Shown: in pieces, positions 22,023-35,173 of the stretch | Layout: each line of letters begins with the position of its first letter | Numbering within the stretch: position 1 is the first letter of the stretch | Assembly: GCF_004027225.2 (NCBI RefSeq) | Contig: NC_044288.2 | Location: forward strand, 4,060,719-4,124,718 | Length of the DNA: 64,000 nucleotides | Direction: 5' to 3' | Source of the DNA: Strigops habroptila | Lineage: Eukaryota; Chordata; Aves; Psittaciformes; Psittacidae | Notes under the pieces: model-generated | Seen by the model: the letters and a program-made list of their open reading frames with translations, nothing else | The model's database searches: none | What the model was told of the DNA's origin: nothing | Position numbers and translations under genes: made by a program

Positions 22023-24470
22023 GCCATTTTCTTCCCATCCTCACCTGAGGAGCAGCAGCAGAGCACTCCATGCCCTCAGCTACCAATGTGCCACGCTAGA
22101 GAGAGAGATATATATATATTTAAAAATCACAACCTCAATGTGTACTAAAGTGTTCACAAGCATCTGGGCAGACTCTTTACAAAGCCTGGATTTAAGTTTA
22201 AAAGCTGCAAGGAGAAACCAGGGCATGATTAGAACATTTCCACAAAGCTCAGGACGCAGCAGCAGGAGCTCAGTCCCCAGTGCCACGGAGGGAAGTGCAT
22301 CCAGCCCCCAAAATGATGTTTTCTGGTCATCACCATGCCCCAGCGGTCTTTAAGCTCAGCCTAAAGCTGATACTAACCCTGGTATGTCATTCCAGCAAGG
22401 TGGTCACGAAGCCATACAAAGTCCAGACCCTTAAGCCAGCGTGGAAGAGGAGGTGGAAGCACTTTCTACATGGTTTGGCTCTATCCTGACCAGCAAACAC
22501 CTGATACCTCCTAAGATTCCTTGTTCAGCCTCTCCAACTACAGCTTGCAGGCCTAAGAAGGATTGTCTAAAGGGTTTTAAATGAAATGACAGTAGGATAC
22601 ATGCCCTGGTATGTGGGTAATGTGTTTAGCTTTAAACAGCACTGTGAGGGGAGGCAGAAAACCCAACCCATGACTTACAAAATACCCAAGTTAAAAATCC
22701 TGAACACAAACAAGTGAAAAACTATGACACTGAAAAACCCCCCGTTGCTGTGAATGCTGCCTAAGCCTACCTTAATAGCATTCCGAGTCCAAACACCTTA
22801 AACACACACTTCTAAAGGGCTTTTTAATTTAATGGCATCTAGAAAACACAAACAGGTAGGTAGCACTCGGCAGAGACACACAGGAGGAAGGCGAGATGCT
22901 ATCACAGTCCTCTTAAAGCTCTAAAATTCACAGTATAAGATACTTGAAGCAACTTCCAGTAGTCCTTAAAATCTAGTCAACTATGGAGATGTGTGCATAG
23001 GCTACACCACAAAACCCTACTGTGTTCACACATCGGGGGCCTGAAACCCAACGGGGAGGAACCTCCTCTGCATGTGGCTGTGGAGCCTCAAGCTCCCCTC
23101 GAGCTAAGAAAGAGAAAGAATAAATCAAGAGGCAATCAGAAACGCTGCACAAAAGTCTGACTTCTCTTCAACTGACTCTCCCAGCAGAAAGAGCCATGGC
23201 TTTATGAAGGCGTGTATGGATCCCGCACTGGGAATCTGCATGGATGTGGCTTATCTCCTTTATCCCTGACGAGGTGGAGGGACTAGGACTTAAACCAGAG
23301 ACCCTTTGAGCCCTGTGAGGTGTGCCTGGGTTGGTATTGGAAGAGGCTCTGAGTGAGAGGGAATGCAAAATTGAAAACCTGTAAAAAAGATTCAGTCCAG
23401 TTAGAAATATGGCAATATACTTTTGTCACTATATATATATATAAAAAAAACCCCAAACCCTATATCCAAGGGGATCCAGTGGAGTCTGGAAAATCCCAAG
23501 TAAAATGTCAAAGCGCAACTCCTAATAAATGATATGAATGTCTCTGAGTGTCAAGTCTTGTAAATCCGAGGTCTTTGTGCTCCAGGTAGGTTCTTGGTAG
23601 TTTTGCTGGGTTTCTTTTTTCCTGGTGTTGGGTCTGGCAGGAACGCTTCCTGGAAAGAGTGAAACATGGGAAATCAGAGCCACCAACTGTGTCCTGGGAA
23701 CGAGAGGGCCCTGTTCCCTGAATTGGGTAGAGAACTGAAAGCAGGAGGTGAGTCACCATCACTGGCAGATTCAGAACCACCACCAGGCTCCTGGCACAAA
23801 CTACACCCTGCTCCCATGCCTGAAGGACTGTAGTTTAAGAGCTGCGAGTCCAGGAACCCTTAGGAAACCTGTGCTGGTTTTATTTAGGTTTGGAGAGTTA
23901 AAAAGCTCAACCACAACTGTCTGTTAAACCACGATCTCTGCTCTCAGCTCATTTGTTCTTGCTCCACCTCCCAAATCTCTGCAAGTCCCATCTTTGTTGG
24001 GATGAGGCAGGACACAAGCACTGACTGGGGCAACACAAACATCACCAGTGTGCAGCAGGATGGGCCTTACAGCACTGATGCACAGGCAGAGCTCCTGGAT
24101 CTTTCCCAAAATCATCAAAACTGCAGAGAAGGGAACTTTCCAGGCCAGCCAGGAGCTTGGGGTCCATGATATAGGCAGGGGTCTATGTGAAACCTATAGC
24201 TCAGCACGCTGCTGGTGCACTGAAGGTGTTTGGTAAGGCAAAGCAGCCTCATCACAGGAGCCATGCAGCTTGTTTTAGACAATTCTGGCTCACTTCCACA
24301 GCAGGATTAGTCTGTGCCTGCTTCATCAGCCTTAAATGATTTCACAGAACAGCCTGAGCAGGACTCATCAGCTAACAATAATAACTGATTTTAAACTTTG
24401 ACCATATTTAGCCAAACCTCGCTTGCACGCATCACTCACTGTCTGTGGTCTCCATACTTACACAGCCTTG

Positions 24471-24569
24471 CTACTCCTCTGCGATCTCCGTCTCCTGGTG
24501 CACAACCACTTTGGTCACTGACATGTCTGGGTGCTGCTCCTTTGCTGCTTTGATGGCCTGTGCTAGGAC
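24471..24569 (-). CDS. EPB41: Protein 4.1R exon 21, C-terminal end and stop
   Basis: Acceptor GGTCTCTTTCAG precedes 32 codons and TAG. The peptide VLAQAIKAAKEQHPDMSVTK and what follows is nearly identical to the human 4.1R C-terminus, ending AEE where human ends ADE. It completes the C-terminal domain (22/24 kDa domain), which in mammals binds partners such as NuMA and ZO-2. Phase 0 entry matches exon 20. Confidence 0.96.
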   Translation of the reverse strand, partial: VLAQAIKAAKEQHPDMSVTKVVVHQETEIAEE

Positions 24570-25425
24570 CTGAAAGAGACCACATTTCAGAGCATGCCAC
24601 CAACAGTCCTCAGGGGCAGAAGAGACTATTTCTAACTCTGGGGAGAGAAAAAGAAAAGTGCCTCCACTTCAGCTGCACAGTTTGTTGGTGGCATTAAAAG
24701 ACCTCTGAAAGGAAAAGCTGTTTTCCAAGAACACACCACATCTCTCCACTGCCCCATGGTAGAAGATGGCTGAGAGCAATTAAGCAAACCCTGTTTATTC
24801 AGCCAGCAAGCGTGATGAGCGCATTTCAGGCACCTTCTCACACATCTCTTGGAATTAATAAACTAGCTCTTGTTGTACAGATGTTCTCCTGCCTCATGAT
24901 ACTTGCCACTAAAATCAAATTCAAAGTATAATCCTCTGATGACAAAATCATCACTTCCAACACACGCTTCAGGCCAATGAGCCTGACTCATCAGAAAGGT
25001 TTCATATAAAGCTGATGAGATTTAACGCAGGTGCTGAAGTGCTATGAAATGACTTCTGGCACTACACAGCAGCAATAATGCTTCAAAGGTATCAGCAAAT
25101 TCATGCAGATCTCAAGGAAAAACTGTATTTCACCTTTTTTGTGGACTTTTTTTGTCCAAAATTGCATTTGTCCAGAACAATTCTGGAATCAAAACTTGGC
25201 TGCCAACAGCAGCTTTGGAACAGAATTGAGCTTTGCTGGCCCAGCTCTACTGCTGCAAACTGTCAGGAAGGGATTTAGTACTGAAATCCATTTTGAAGCT
25301 TTATTTCTACCCCAGTAAAATTCCCCTCGGTTGTTTCCTGGTGAAGCTGTCTTCAGCAAGGCAGCCTGAGTGTCTTATTCGTGCCAGATCTCAGAAGCTC
25401 TTCTGGACCACATCCAAACTCCTAC

Positions 25426-25506
25426 CTGGTCATGGTCTACATCTGCATCTCCTGTGATGACAATCCTCTTTTCAATCCGCGTCTCCGAAATGCCACCTTT
25501 TACAGT
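25426..25506 (-). CDS. EPB41: Protein 4.1R exon 20
   Basis: 81 nt, 27 codons, phase 0-0, between CTAG acceptor and CAG|GTAGGAG donor. The peptide begins [20 protein letters not shown] and continues to DVDHDQ, matching the human C-terminal domain at equal length. Confidence 0.96.
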
Positions 25507-25982
25507 CTAGTACAAAAGGGAAAACTGCTGTTAGTCTAGGAAGCAAAAGGAACTGGAGTGCACGGGGGCTGCCTGCCTAAAGACAGGGTGCAAAAATAGC
25601 ATTTCCAAACCCTGCCGTCATACCACGGCACCAGCACCATGGGGGAAACTGCCACTGCTCGAAGGAAAACTGTCAAAGAGTCATTTTCTTCTAAGTGAGG
25701 CAGGGAAGAGCTTTGGCTGACGGTAGAGTTCTTCCTTGTGGTCCCACAGGAAGCTGACACAGAGCCCGTGTCCACAGTCTGCACTGCAACTAGTGCATTG
25801 CCTACAGTCTTAATTGGGCACAGGCAAACCTGGGACCTTTGTGCTTTGTTTTTGGTATTAATCCCGTTTTGTGAAAGGATCTTTCAAAACTTTTATTTTT
25901 CTATCATTCAACTCTGCCCATCTCTCTGTCATGTTGTTGTTTTAGTTGGTGGTGGGGTTACACTGTGTTCCTGTGCTGTTAC

Positions 25983-26084
25983 CTTTGTGATCTGCGTGGT
26001 GGTGGTGCTGCTGGTGGTCTCCGAAGTGATGGTCTGAGCAGTCAGCAGGATGCCAGGGTCTAAATCTCCATTGCCACCATCTGT
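25983..26084 (-). CDS. EPB41: Protein 4.1R exon 19
   Basis: 102 nt, 34 codons, phase 0-0. Acceptor TGTCCCACAG, donor AAG|GTAACAG. It encodes a Thr-rich stretch (LLTAQTITSETTSSTTTTQ) that is a signature of the 4.1 C-terminal domain. TDGGNG replaces human TDDNSG at its start. Confidence 0.96.
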
Positions 26085-27154
26085 CTGTGGGACAGAAGAA
26101 CAGGCCGTCAGTCTCTGTGGGCTACACGGGCTGCAGCAGGGGCTCCACATCAACAGAGCAATGCAATCTGAGGACAGAAACTCCTCTCCATCGTGGACCA
26201 CAGGACAGAGCGAGCCGAGCTGCACAAGGACCATGCAGGTCTCTGAAGGCTCAGCACAGCCCCTGGGCTTTAAGGCTGGAAAAGCACAGACCCACAGAAT
26301 CACCCAGAGGACCTCTGACAGTGAAAGTCCAGATAATTGTTGAACTGGGCACATCTATAGCTGGTCACTTGGTTCCCATCCGGCACGACTCGACCTGTCA
26401 AGGTCTGCTGAAAAACCTAAGGCTCATCCTTGCCAACTCATCCTGGCTGTGTCCCCACTACGGAACGCTGGGCAGCATCCCCAGGATGGCAGTGGGACGA
26501 TATCTGGAATTACCACAAGGTGGGACCATTTCCCACAGACTGGAAGGAATCTCACGGCACATCACAAGCCGGAATTCTCCCTGGAGACTCGCTTTTCCTT
26601 TTCATTTCCTTGTTAGAAATGGTTAAGAGCAGTAACAGAGCAAAACTCCTCTATTCCCCTAGTGACTCGCTGAGAAACAGGGTGATGCTCACCAGCAGCC
26701 AGTGCAGGCATGTCTGAACACCCCTTGTGCTCCTGCAACAGGGAGGATGCTGAGCAGCCACGGGATTCCTTGGGAGTCCCAAATTATAAAGCATGGTCCA
26801 TGGAATACCTGCACCTGAACCTACATCCCACAGTCACTACGTTCCAACAGCAGAACATGGGCTGGTTCTAACAAGACAAAGCGTATCTTGCAGAATAAAG
26901 ACCATCTCAGAGGTAAATCTACACCCCAAAGACACCAGAGGCTGAAGATAAATTCTGTTCAGGAACATCCTGAAAAACTAATTACTCTTCAGGGGTAGTA
27001 AAACCACTGCTGCTCTAGAAACACCACATGCACCTGGAAATGGTGTCCACAGCACTGCTTAACATCTGTGCTGTGATTCAGATGCTTGGAGAAAGGCAGG
27101 TGCTGCTGCCTCATTCCCAGGATTTGGAAACAAAAGGCTCACTTGAGTTTAATT

Positions 27155-27786
27155 ATAGAATTATACAATCACAGAATCAACCAGGTTGGAAAAGACCTTC
27201 AAGATCATCAAGTCCAACCGTTCCCCAGCACTGCCAAGGCCACCACTAACCCATGGCACTGAGGCCTCATCTACACAGTGTGAACACTTGCAGGGCCGGT
27301 GACTCCAGCACTGCCCTGGGCAGCCTGTTCCAATGCCTGAGCACCCTTTGGGGAAGGAATTGTTCCTCAGCTCCATCTAAACCTGCCCTGGCGCAGCTCG
27401 AGGCCGTTTCCTCTTGTCCCATCCCTTGTTCCTTGGGAGCAGAGACCAGCCCCCTCCTGGCTCCATCCTCCTGTCAGGCAGTTGCAGAGAGCGATAAGGT
27501 TCCCCCTGAGCCTTCTCTTCTCCAGACTAAACCCCCCCAGGTCCCTCAGCCGTTCCTCATCACCCTTGTGCTCCAGGCCCTGCACCAGCTCCGGTGCCCT
27601 TCTCTGGCCCCGCTCCAGCACCTCAATGTCTCTCTTGGAGCGAGGGGCCCAGAACTGATACAGGATTCGAGGTGCAGCCTCACCAGTGCCCAGCGCAGGG
27701 GGACAATCCCTGCCCTGGCCCTGCTGCCACACTGGTGCTGAGCCAGGCCAGGATGCTGGGGGCTTCTCGGCTGCTGGGGCACACTG
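27155..27786 (-). mobile_element. CR1 LINE fragment, different subfamily
   Basis: About 630 bases in reverse orientation starting ATAGAATTATACAATCACAG, then CAGGTTGGAAAAGACCTTCA and a long reverse-transcriptase 3' part (CCTTCTCTTCTCCAGACTAA). Differs from the GGGACCTTAAAGCTC group of the other copies, hence another subfamily. It ends about 40 bases from the exon 18 donor side. Confidence 0.9.
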
Positions 27787-27825
27787 GAATTAAGCCCCTG
27801 GAAAATGAATCAGAACACACCTTAC

Positions 27826-27954
27826 CTGTGCAGCTTCGTAGGTGATGGTCTTGGTCTCTGTGTGGACGATGGGGACTTCTTTTGTGGGAATTTCGCTTTT
27901 GGCAGCGCTGGACACGTCGGAGATGGTGACAGTCTGTGTCTTCACTAGCGGTGG
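27826..27954 (-). CDS. EPB41: Protein 4.1R exon 18
   Basis: 129 nt, 43 codons, phase 0-0. Acceptor CTGTCTCACAG, donor CAG|GTAAGG. It begins PPLVKTQTVTISD and contains HTETKTITYEAAQ, the opening of the C-terminal domain. Equal in length to the human exon with a few substitutions. Confidence 0.96.
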
Positions 27955-29088
27955 CTGTGAGACAGGGTTAAAAACATCTCCATGAAGACCCAGTTAAGCA
28001 TTTCCACACCGTGACAGTGCTCCTGGCAAATGTTCTGACACTGATCTGATAAAAGCACTGTGGGAAGCAAGGTGAGCCTGGAAATCTTTGGGTTTAAGTC
28101 TCTAGGACAACACACTGCTCAGAGGGCAGAGATCGTGTGTGAGGATTAAACACAGAAACCCTCCAGACCTTCTCCAACACCCTCAGGTCAGCCCAAGCAA
28201 GGCATGAAGGGTTTAACCAGTGTGTCACAACACCACAAAGAAACTGTCTCCACTGATGACCCTCATCTACTGATGACAATGTCAACATTAACACAACCCT
28301 TGGGCAAATAAGAGACTTGCTCGCAGCTGAGAAGCTTCATCCTGACTGCAAGTGAAACACTGTATTAGCAAAATTCCTCATCAGATCCTAGGTCTTGAAC
28401 TTTTATTAAATCAATGTCAGACAACACAGAAACGGGATGTCTCGAAAGAGAAATGGGGGGGGGGGAAGAGAAATCAGTTGTTCCACCACCTGATAATCAT
28501 CCAGAAGACGACAGGGTTAGTTCAGACCCACAGTGTTTTCCCAGAGGGCTCCATTTCTGCTCACCATTCCCAAACCTGACAGATGCCCCTGTGGTTGTTA
28601 GCAGGGGAAGTGGGCACCTATTTAACCAGAAGCAATTCATACCAACACTGAAGCAGGCAAAAACACCTCCCGTGGTGGGGAGCAGGAAGGGGACATCAAA
28701 GCCCAAGTTCATGATGTAAAAGTGTGTTTGACAGTGCCTCAAATTTGCTCTGCTGTGCTAAGGCTCAGCCTCTGCTACAGCAGGAGATGGCAAAAACCTG
28801 AAGGAACTAAAATTACATGCCTTTGGAGCCTAAATATTTCCCTTTTTGGGGATGGAACAGGATGCTTTGAGCAAAGAAAGGCAAAGGGCGTTGCGCCACG
28901 ACAATTTCATGTGAAGACAAATTGAGAGGGGCTTGTGTGCGCTGGCTCTGGGAGGTTAACCGGCTGATTAGCTCCAAGCACGAGGCCAAGCCAACACAAT
29001 TCCTCTCTGGATCCATGGCATCTGCTTGCTGCAGTGTTTGGGTCCCACTCCAAAGGGGGTGCAGGGGAGCAGGCGCTGGGCTCACTAC

Positions 29089-29529
29089 CTGGAAGCAGCG
29101 AATGACTGCGGGCAGCCCGGTATTAGCATCCGAGTTGTGACACTCGCCATTTAGCTCTCTAAAGGCAAATCTGTCTTCACCTTCCTCTGCCACCTCCTCC
29201 TCTCCTGCCCAGGGCTGCTGGGGGGGTGCAGGGCTGGTGGGGGGCTCCAGCTCTGAGAGCTCCGAGTCCTTCTCCACATCCGCACAAAGCCCCTTTGCAC
29301 ATCTCAGGTCCTCCTCGCTTGCAGGGAGGCTGGGAGCCACCTCCTCCTCCTCGCTGCTTAGGGAGGAAGCACCAAAGTCCTGGCTGGGAGAAGGCTCTGA
29401 GGCGGGTGGCACCGGGGTCTCACTACAAGCTACCGACCGCTTTGAGCCCTCCCATGCCACGCCAGTGTTAACACTGCTCCTCTCTGGCACTGCAGCCACA
29501 TCCTCTCTGGAGACAAAGTCACTCATTGT
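29089..29529 (-). CDS. EPB41: Candidate 441-nt acidic cassette exon of EPB41
   Basis: 441 nt, exactly 147 open codons, phase 0-0, between exons 17 and 18, both of which meet it in phase 0. The acceptor has a long pyrimidine tract ending TTCCTTTTAG; the donor is CTTCCAG|GTAGTGAG. The peptide begins TMSDFVSRED and is rich in Glu, Ser and Pro, with clusters such as SSEEEEVAP and GEEEVAEEGEDRF; no cysteine-rich or folded domain is evident. It would lengthen the linker between the spectrin-actin-binding and C-terminal domains. I know no equivalent in the standard human 4.1R isoforms, though large exons of this kind may exist in other 4.1 genes. Not proven transcribed. Confidence 0.7.
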
Positions 29530-32500
29530 CTAAAAGGAAATGAATACACAAAAAAAGGCCAGGGAGAGAAAGAGAAAGAGCGTTAGGGAGAACAGGAGGT
29601 CATGAAGCATAAAGGCAAAACATCAGTTTCTTATATATCACATCTCCAGTAAGGCATGCAACAGCAGTGGGTTTGGACACTGGAAAGCCTGAAGGCCTTT
29701 GTGCTATGCGGTGTATCCATGGCATTTACTGACACGGTTTCCTGGTACATGAATAATCCACTTTCCTGAAGTTTCAGGAATTAATGACTCTGCACCTACA
29801 GGAAGAACCACTGCTGAACACTTCTTACCCAGTTTGGAAACAGGAATGATTTCAGTGTAGCAAGTGGAGACTTGTGCACATCCAAAACCCACACATGCCA
29901 CAACCATACTACACCAAAACCAGACCCCAGTTCTGCTTTTAACTCCCTGAAATACTTCATGTTGTGTTTTAAGTTAAAAGGAGGAGGTTAGAAGAATAAG
30001 CCCGGAGTAACTGTGGAGGATAATGTGCCTGTGCCCTCTGGTGATGCAGTCTGGTCATCTGAAGGAATCTGTATGATTTCCTCAAGACAAACCAGTTCAA
30101 GTCACTCAGCACAAACACTTTCAGCTGAGGACTAAAGAAATGTGGCTGTAAGCTGGAAAGCCAGACGTTCACCCTGATGTGTACTGACCCATGGCCACCT
30201 CGCCACCGTTTACAGCCCAACAACCTGCACTTTACTATTTATTTGGCACTACTGACACCATTGTAACATACTTTATGCCAAAAGCAGCTGGCACACGGGC
30301 TCCTTTGCAGCAGCTAAACCTCCTGGAAGGCCAACATAACTGGCATTTGTGATGGAGAGCAGGCACGTAATGAAGCAAGTCAGCTCTCCCAGAAGCAAGG
30401 AGCGTGTCCAGAGCACCTGAGATGTTTGGGAAGAGCGTGCCAAGGCAGTTTAATGAAGGCTGGTGCTCTCCTGCTCTCTGTTCAGCTTGTTAGCAAGGTC
30501 TCAACTAGGTCTTCTCACATCTCTAGCCAGGAGGGAAGCAACAGTGGCAGAGGAAAAGAGTTAAAACATGAACACGACAGAAAGGTTTAGCAAAAACTGG
30601 CTGTTTGCCCCAATACACAAGTGATAAATATTTCACATTTCAGATTTCAGAGAGCAGCAGCATTTCAGTCACCTGCAGGGAGTGATGGCTACAGCCCTGC
30701 CCTGGGCTAGAAACTGTGCTTCTCTCATTACTGACACGGAAAGTTGCCTTCAAAGAAGGCAGAATAAGCAATTATGAGCACCTACAATATTACACGTCTT
30801 GAAGTTGTCACATCATGCAGCATCAGGGAATAAGGAGTTAAAAACCCACTTAGGATACTGCTTAATCAATGCCATTAATATTTCTTTTTGATTATTAACC
30901 TCAGCGTTGATTTCTGGTAACTCTGTATAGAAATAACCACATCTCTGTTCATCCAGAAAACAGTGATTCAATTTTCACCAAAGCATGGCAAGTCCATTTT
31001 GTCAACCGGGATTCTAATTCTGGTGGTGGGATAAAGAGGAACAGAGGCTGTTGCCTCACTTTGTACTAAGAGTCGTCTCTGGGCAACCAAAACCCTGTAA
31101 TTTGTGCTTAAAATGGGAGGTCTGAAGCCTGTGGGTTACCCAGTACAATGTATTTTCTGTATACCAGAGGCTTTCACCCTGATTGACCTCATCTAATGGC
31201 CCAGTTCAACAGTGTGTTAAAGAATAGGAGCTGCTTTGGAGAGGAACAAATAGATGCTTATTTTAGTATCATTTCAAGAAATTACTCTTTCCACCATCCC
31301 TCCTGGGTATTTTTCAGTTCCCTGCTGCTTTATATTGCAGAGAGATTACCTGTAAGATTTCTATCCATTAGGATTTCCAGCCTCTTGGGCTTCTCTTAAG
31401 TTCTTGGGATATTGCTTAGGAAAATGCATTTAATAGGAGCATAGGGAGAGCAATGAGCACTGTGATGGTCAGGTCAGACTGCACACATAGGGAAGTGTTA
31501 TTTCTGATCAAAACCACTTCCATATGTGCTCTGCCAAAGGTATACCCAGATCCCATCCTCATTTTGCTTAATACAAGATAGTACACTGCAGTATTTCACA
31601 AAACAGGAGTGGAGGTGATTGGCTTTGAACACTCATGTCTTAATCTTCTTTTAAAACCTGAATTTATAGACTGATTTTTCCTTAGGCTAACTCTTGCAAA
31701 ATCACCATGGGGTCTTGAGAAGACACAGAACATCTTCTGGGGTTTAATGGGAACTGCCTTTAGGAGCAAGATGTCCTCATGTGACAGCCGGGGCACGACT
31801 CCACCAAGAGGAAGAATCACGGATAGAACAAAGCAGATTAGGCAGCTACACAAAGGCAGATCTAGTTAAGAGACAAACATTGGTATAGTCAGAACAACTT
31901 CCCAGAGGAAAAATAATGTGCATTTTAGAAGTATCTTGTGTGGTAAAAGCATAAAGGAAGGGAAAAGCTTAAATGAAGCCTAGAGCATACATATATAGAG
32001 TGGGATCAGTAGAGCAAAGTGCAGCAATAAACATGCAGGCTGTGAAGCCAGGATGAAATCCTGATAAGATCAACTGATCAGAAGCACTTTTTTGCTTGCT
32101 TTGCTATTCCACCAGCAAGAAGAAGGACTCATTGGAAGGTGTTTGTTTCCATATGAAGTTATCTATTGACACGCATTTCTTCTTTTAAAGAATACAACTG
32201 TGTTTGGTCCTGTATTTAAAATAGGCCTGAACGTAGGCTAGAAATGTTATATTTTAATACAAAATACAAAATAACACACACCCCCCCCCCAGGAATTTGA
32301 ACATCCGTTCCAACTTCTGATCTTATCATGATTTATTTTCCTTTGCAAACGCAAAAGCATTCCTATTTGGAGGGCTCAGCTTTGCAGAGTTCCAAGCTCT
32401 CCTTGAGACCCTCAGAGTTCCTGGGCTGCAAAACTTCCCACTTCCAGAGCTCCAAACCCAAACCAGCGACGCCTCCATCCAGCACAAGCCATACACAGGG

Positions 32501-33059
32501 TCAAGAAAATACAGGACAGGATGTGATGCCCCCTGATGAAACACATGGAACCGGACAGGAATGCAGCTGAAACATCCCCCTGCTAAATGCAAACCTTTGT
32601 GCACCTGATGCTGCCAAATGCTGAGGATACAGCTTAAGCATTGCAGTGTAATAAGTGACACACAATAATTCAGACTGGGGATAAATTAATAACAGGCTTA
32701 ATGGCTTGGCTGGTACCAGTGAGCAAAAAAGGATTTGTTTTTCTTAAAAAGTGATTTGGTATCAATTTCTTTCCCTTGGTATTTTGTCTGGTTTGGATCA
32801 GGATCTATTCCCATGAACCAGCTGTGCTGCCAGATGAATGCCTGTTTTCTGCAGCTCATGCAGGCATGATGCTGCCTCTCCCCCTGAAATATCCCCTTCT
32901 CCTCATCCCAAACCAGACTCCTACCCTGCAGGAAACTTAAGGAGTGCTAAAACAATGTCAAGCTGCCAGTCACCAAGGATTTGTGCTAAAACCTGATTAA
33001 AAATGACATTACAGTGCACTCTCCCTACAACTACCATATGAAATGGTAGAAATAGTGAC

Positions 33060-33157
33060 ATGGGTGAGCGGTGGCCCTGGCAGTGCTGGAGTGAAGGTTG
33101 GGCTTGATGTTCTTAAAGGTCTTTTCCAAGCTGGTTGATCCTATGATTCTATGAAAT
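33060..33157 (+). mobile_element. CR1 LINE 3' stub
   Basis: Sense copy: GGTTGGGCTTGATGTTCTTA, then AGGTCTTTTCCAAGCTGGTT and ATCCTATGATTCTATGA at the 3' end, the classic CR1 terminus. Confidence 0.88.
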
Positions 33158-34045
33158 TCCAGCTGGTTAGTACCTCCCAGTCCCCTTCTTTTCCAGTCAT
33201 CAACATTGCCACGTGTTATTAGGTTATCCCCAAAACGTACCACAGAAGCTAACAGGCTCGGCATGACCGTCTACAGATGCACACGTAGATGATGTCCACA
33301 CTCACCAGTGAGAACTCCCAGCTCAACTGAGGCTGTCAAAGCACTTGGGTAAAAAGTATTATAAAGCAGAAAACAAGAGAGCCTTAATTTTACAGTACGT
33401 GCCATGCCTTATAGAACTGCTTTGCCTTAAAGATAGAAGTTCAAGAGTTTAGAAACCATTCAACAACCCCTGGCCTTTGAAAATGATGGCCTTACCTATG
33501 GATTCACATGTGTGGATGGTGTTTTAATTGCCATTGATCTGATCCCAACAGCCTGACCAGGCTAGTCAGGCAACAGAAGGATAAACCAGAATTTGGCCAA
33601 AGTTAAGAGTAAGAAACTAGAAAATACTCAGCGTGTTACAAGCTTACAAAGATTAACTTGCTGCCATGAACAAGAATCCCAGGATACTACATGATACACA
33701 GCAGCGACCTGCAATGCACTGCATCAACTACTTGGCAACATGGAACAACCTCAAGATCGATACTTAAATCATTAAAATAAGGTTGATGAGCAATAGGATT
33801 CCTCTCCCCATCCACCCTGATCCCCTTTCCATTCTGTCTGTGGGGCAGGTATCCTCGGATGAAAAGCTTCTTATTCCAGATTCCCTCTGCAGAGGAAGAA
33901 CTGCTAATGGCATTGCAAAACCACCTCTGGCTTGGTGTAGCAGCAGGTAAAAGGAGTGGGGACACCATCAGGGTTCACAACTGACACCACTCTTGTGCTG
34001 CTGCATTGCATAACTAAGGTTACAGCTCCACTCCGGTGCCAGGCT

Positions 34046-34377
34046 CATTGTGTTTGGGTTGGAAGGAGCTTAAAGCTCATCCAATTCCAACCCCTGCCAC
34101 GGGCAGGGACACCTTCCACTAGAGCAGGTTGCTCCAAGCCCCTGTGTCCAACCTGGCCTTGAACACTGCCAGGGATGGGGCAGCCACAGCTTCTCTGGGC
34201 ACCCTGTGCCAGCGCCTCAGCACCCTCACAGGGAAGAGCTTCTGCCTCAGAGCTCATCTCAATCTCCCCTCTGGCAGGTTAAAGCCATTCCCCTTGTGCT
34301 GTCCCTCCAGGCCCTTGTCCAAAGCCCCTCTCCAGGTTTCCTGAAGCCCCTTTAGGCACTGGAGCTGCTTTAAGGTA
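34046..34377 (-). mobile_element. CR1 LINE 3' fragment
   Basis: Reverse copy from TTTGGGTTGGAAGGAGCTTA through CACCTTCCACTAGAGCAGG to GGCACTGGAGCTGC. Close to the copies at 3.8, 51.6 and 54.3 kb. Confidence 0.92.
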
Positions 34378-35110
34378 ACACAGTGCTACAGTCAGATTAT
34401 TCTGGCCAGTTTGAGAGCACGCACTGCTTACAGCTGCAGCCTGGTGTGTCCCCTCTCCCACAACAGAGAGCATCCAGCAGCCCCAGCACCCTGAAAGCCA
34501 CCAGTAATGACTTGAGGTCTTACAGCTGCTGGTTTGGGAAAGCAATACTGAGGGGTTGTCCAAGGAAGTCGTTAGTGCAGGTTGTATATAGCAGTTTTGT
34601 TAATAAGCAATGGAAAGAAGAATCTGATTTGCAATAACATTTATTAAGGATAAATGTACATATTTACAAAGAAAAAATCTGAGAAAAAATACAAAACCGA
34701 AGAAGTGTTCCAAAAGAGCATTTTAGGTAAAAAAGAAAGTGTTTTTAGTCCCCACAAACCGATCCAACACGACCACGGACCACCACTAGAAGATCCCAAA
34801 GTGACACAACCCGAGGCTGGTCCCTTCTCTCCAGCTTCACAAACCAAGATAGAAGCAAACAGGGACACAAGAGAACCCACCACTGCTGGGTTCTCCAGTG
34901 CCAGCCACTAGTAAGTACAGACCAAAGAGTTCCTAAATGAGTCTTTAAGCCTTCTTTGGGCTAATTTTTTCCGGGGAGCATCCTCCCTCATTCTGTGGGT
35001 CAGAACAGGCGCCATCAACTCATGACCAGGAAAAAAGAAAACCCAATAAACCAGTGGAATAATTCTCAGAGTGACAAATTACTGACCTTTATGTGAAGTA
35101 AAAGATACCT

Positions 35111-35173
35111 GCCCATAACCTTCTCGAGGAGCCCCACAACCTTCTCGAGGAGCCCCATAACCTTCTCGAGGTT
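35111..35173. repeat. 21-bp minisatellite, about three copies
   Basis: CCTTCTCGAGG recurs at 35119, 35140 and 35161 with AGCCCCATAA/CACAA between, an exact 21-bp period. Intronic. Each unit contains a CTCGAG palindrome. Confidence 0.85.

Larger units (their letters stand above)
20150..24470 (-). other. EPB41: EPB41 3' untranslated region
   Basis: Follows the stop codon of the last coding exon (24471-24473) without interruption. The distal end is inferred from the AATAAA at 20173-20178 (- strand), giving about 4.3 kb; a 3' UTR of several kilobases is normal for EPB41. It contains AT microsatellites (22109-22120, 23429-23443). Several AATAAA words could give shorter forms. No coding frame is needed here. 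Confidence 0.75.
24570..29088 (-). other. EPB41: EPB41 introns between exons 18, 19, 20 and 21 and after the 441-nt exon
   Basis: Intron sequence around the short C-terminal-domain exons. Apart from the CR1 at about 27.16-27.79 kb and a G-rich run near 28445, nothing functional was recognised. Confidence 0.6.

Noticed and set aside
33486-33570. A strong donor (CCATAG|GTAAGG) with a possible acceptor upstream in an EPB41 intron
   Set aside because: All three phases contain a stop in the enclosed segment.
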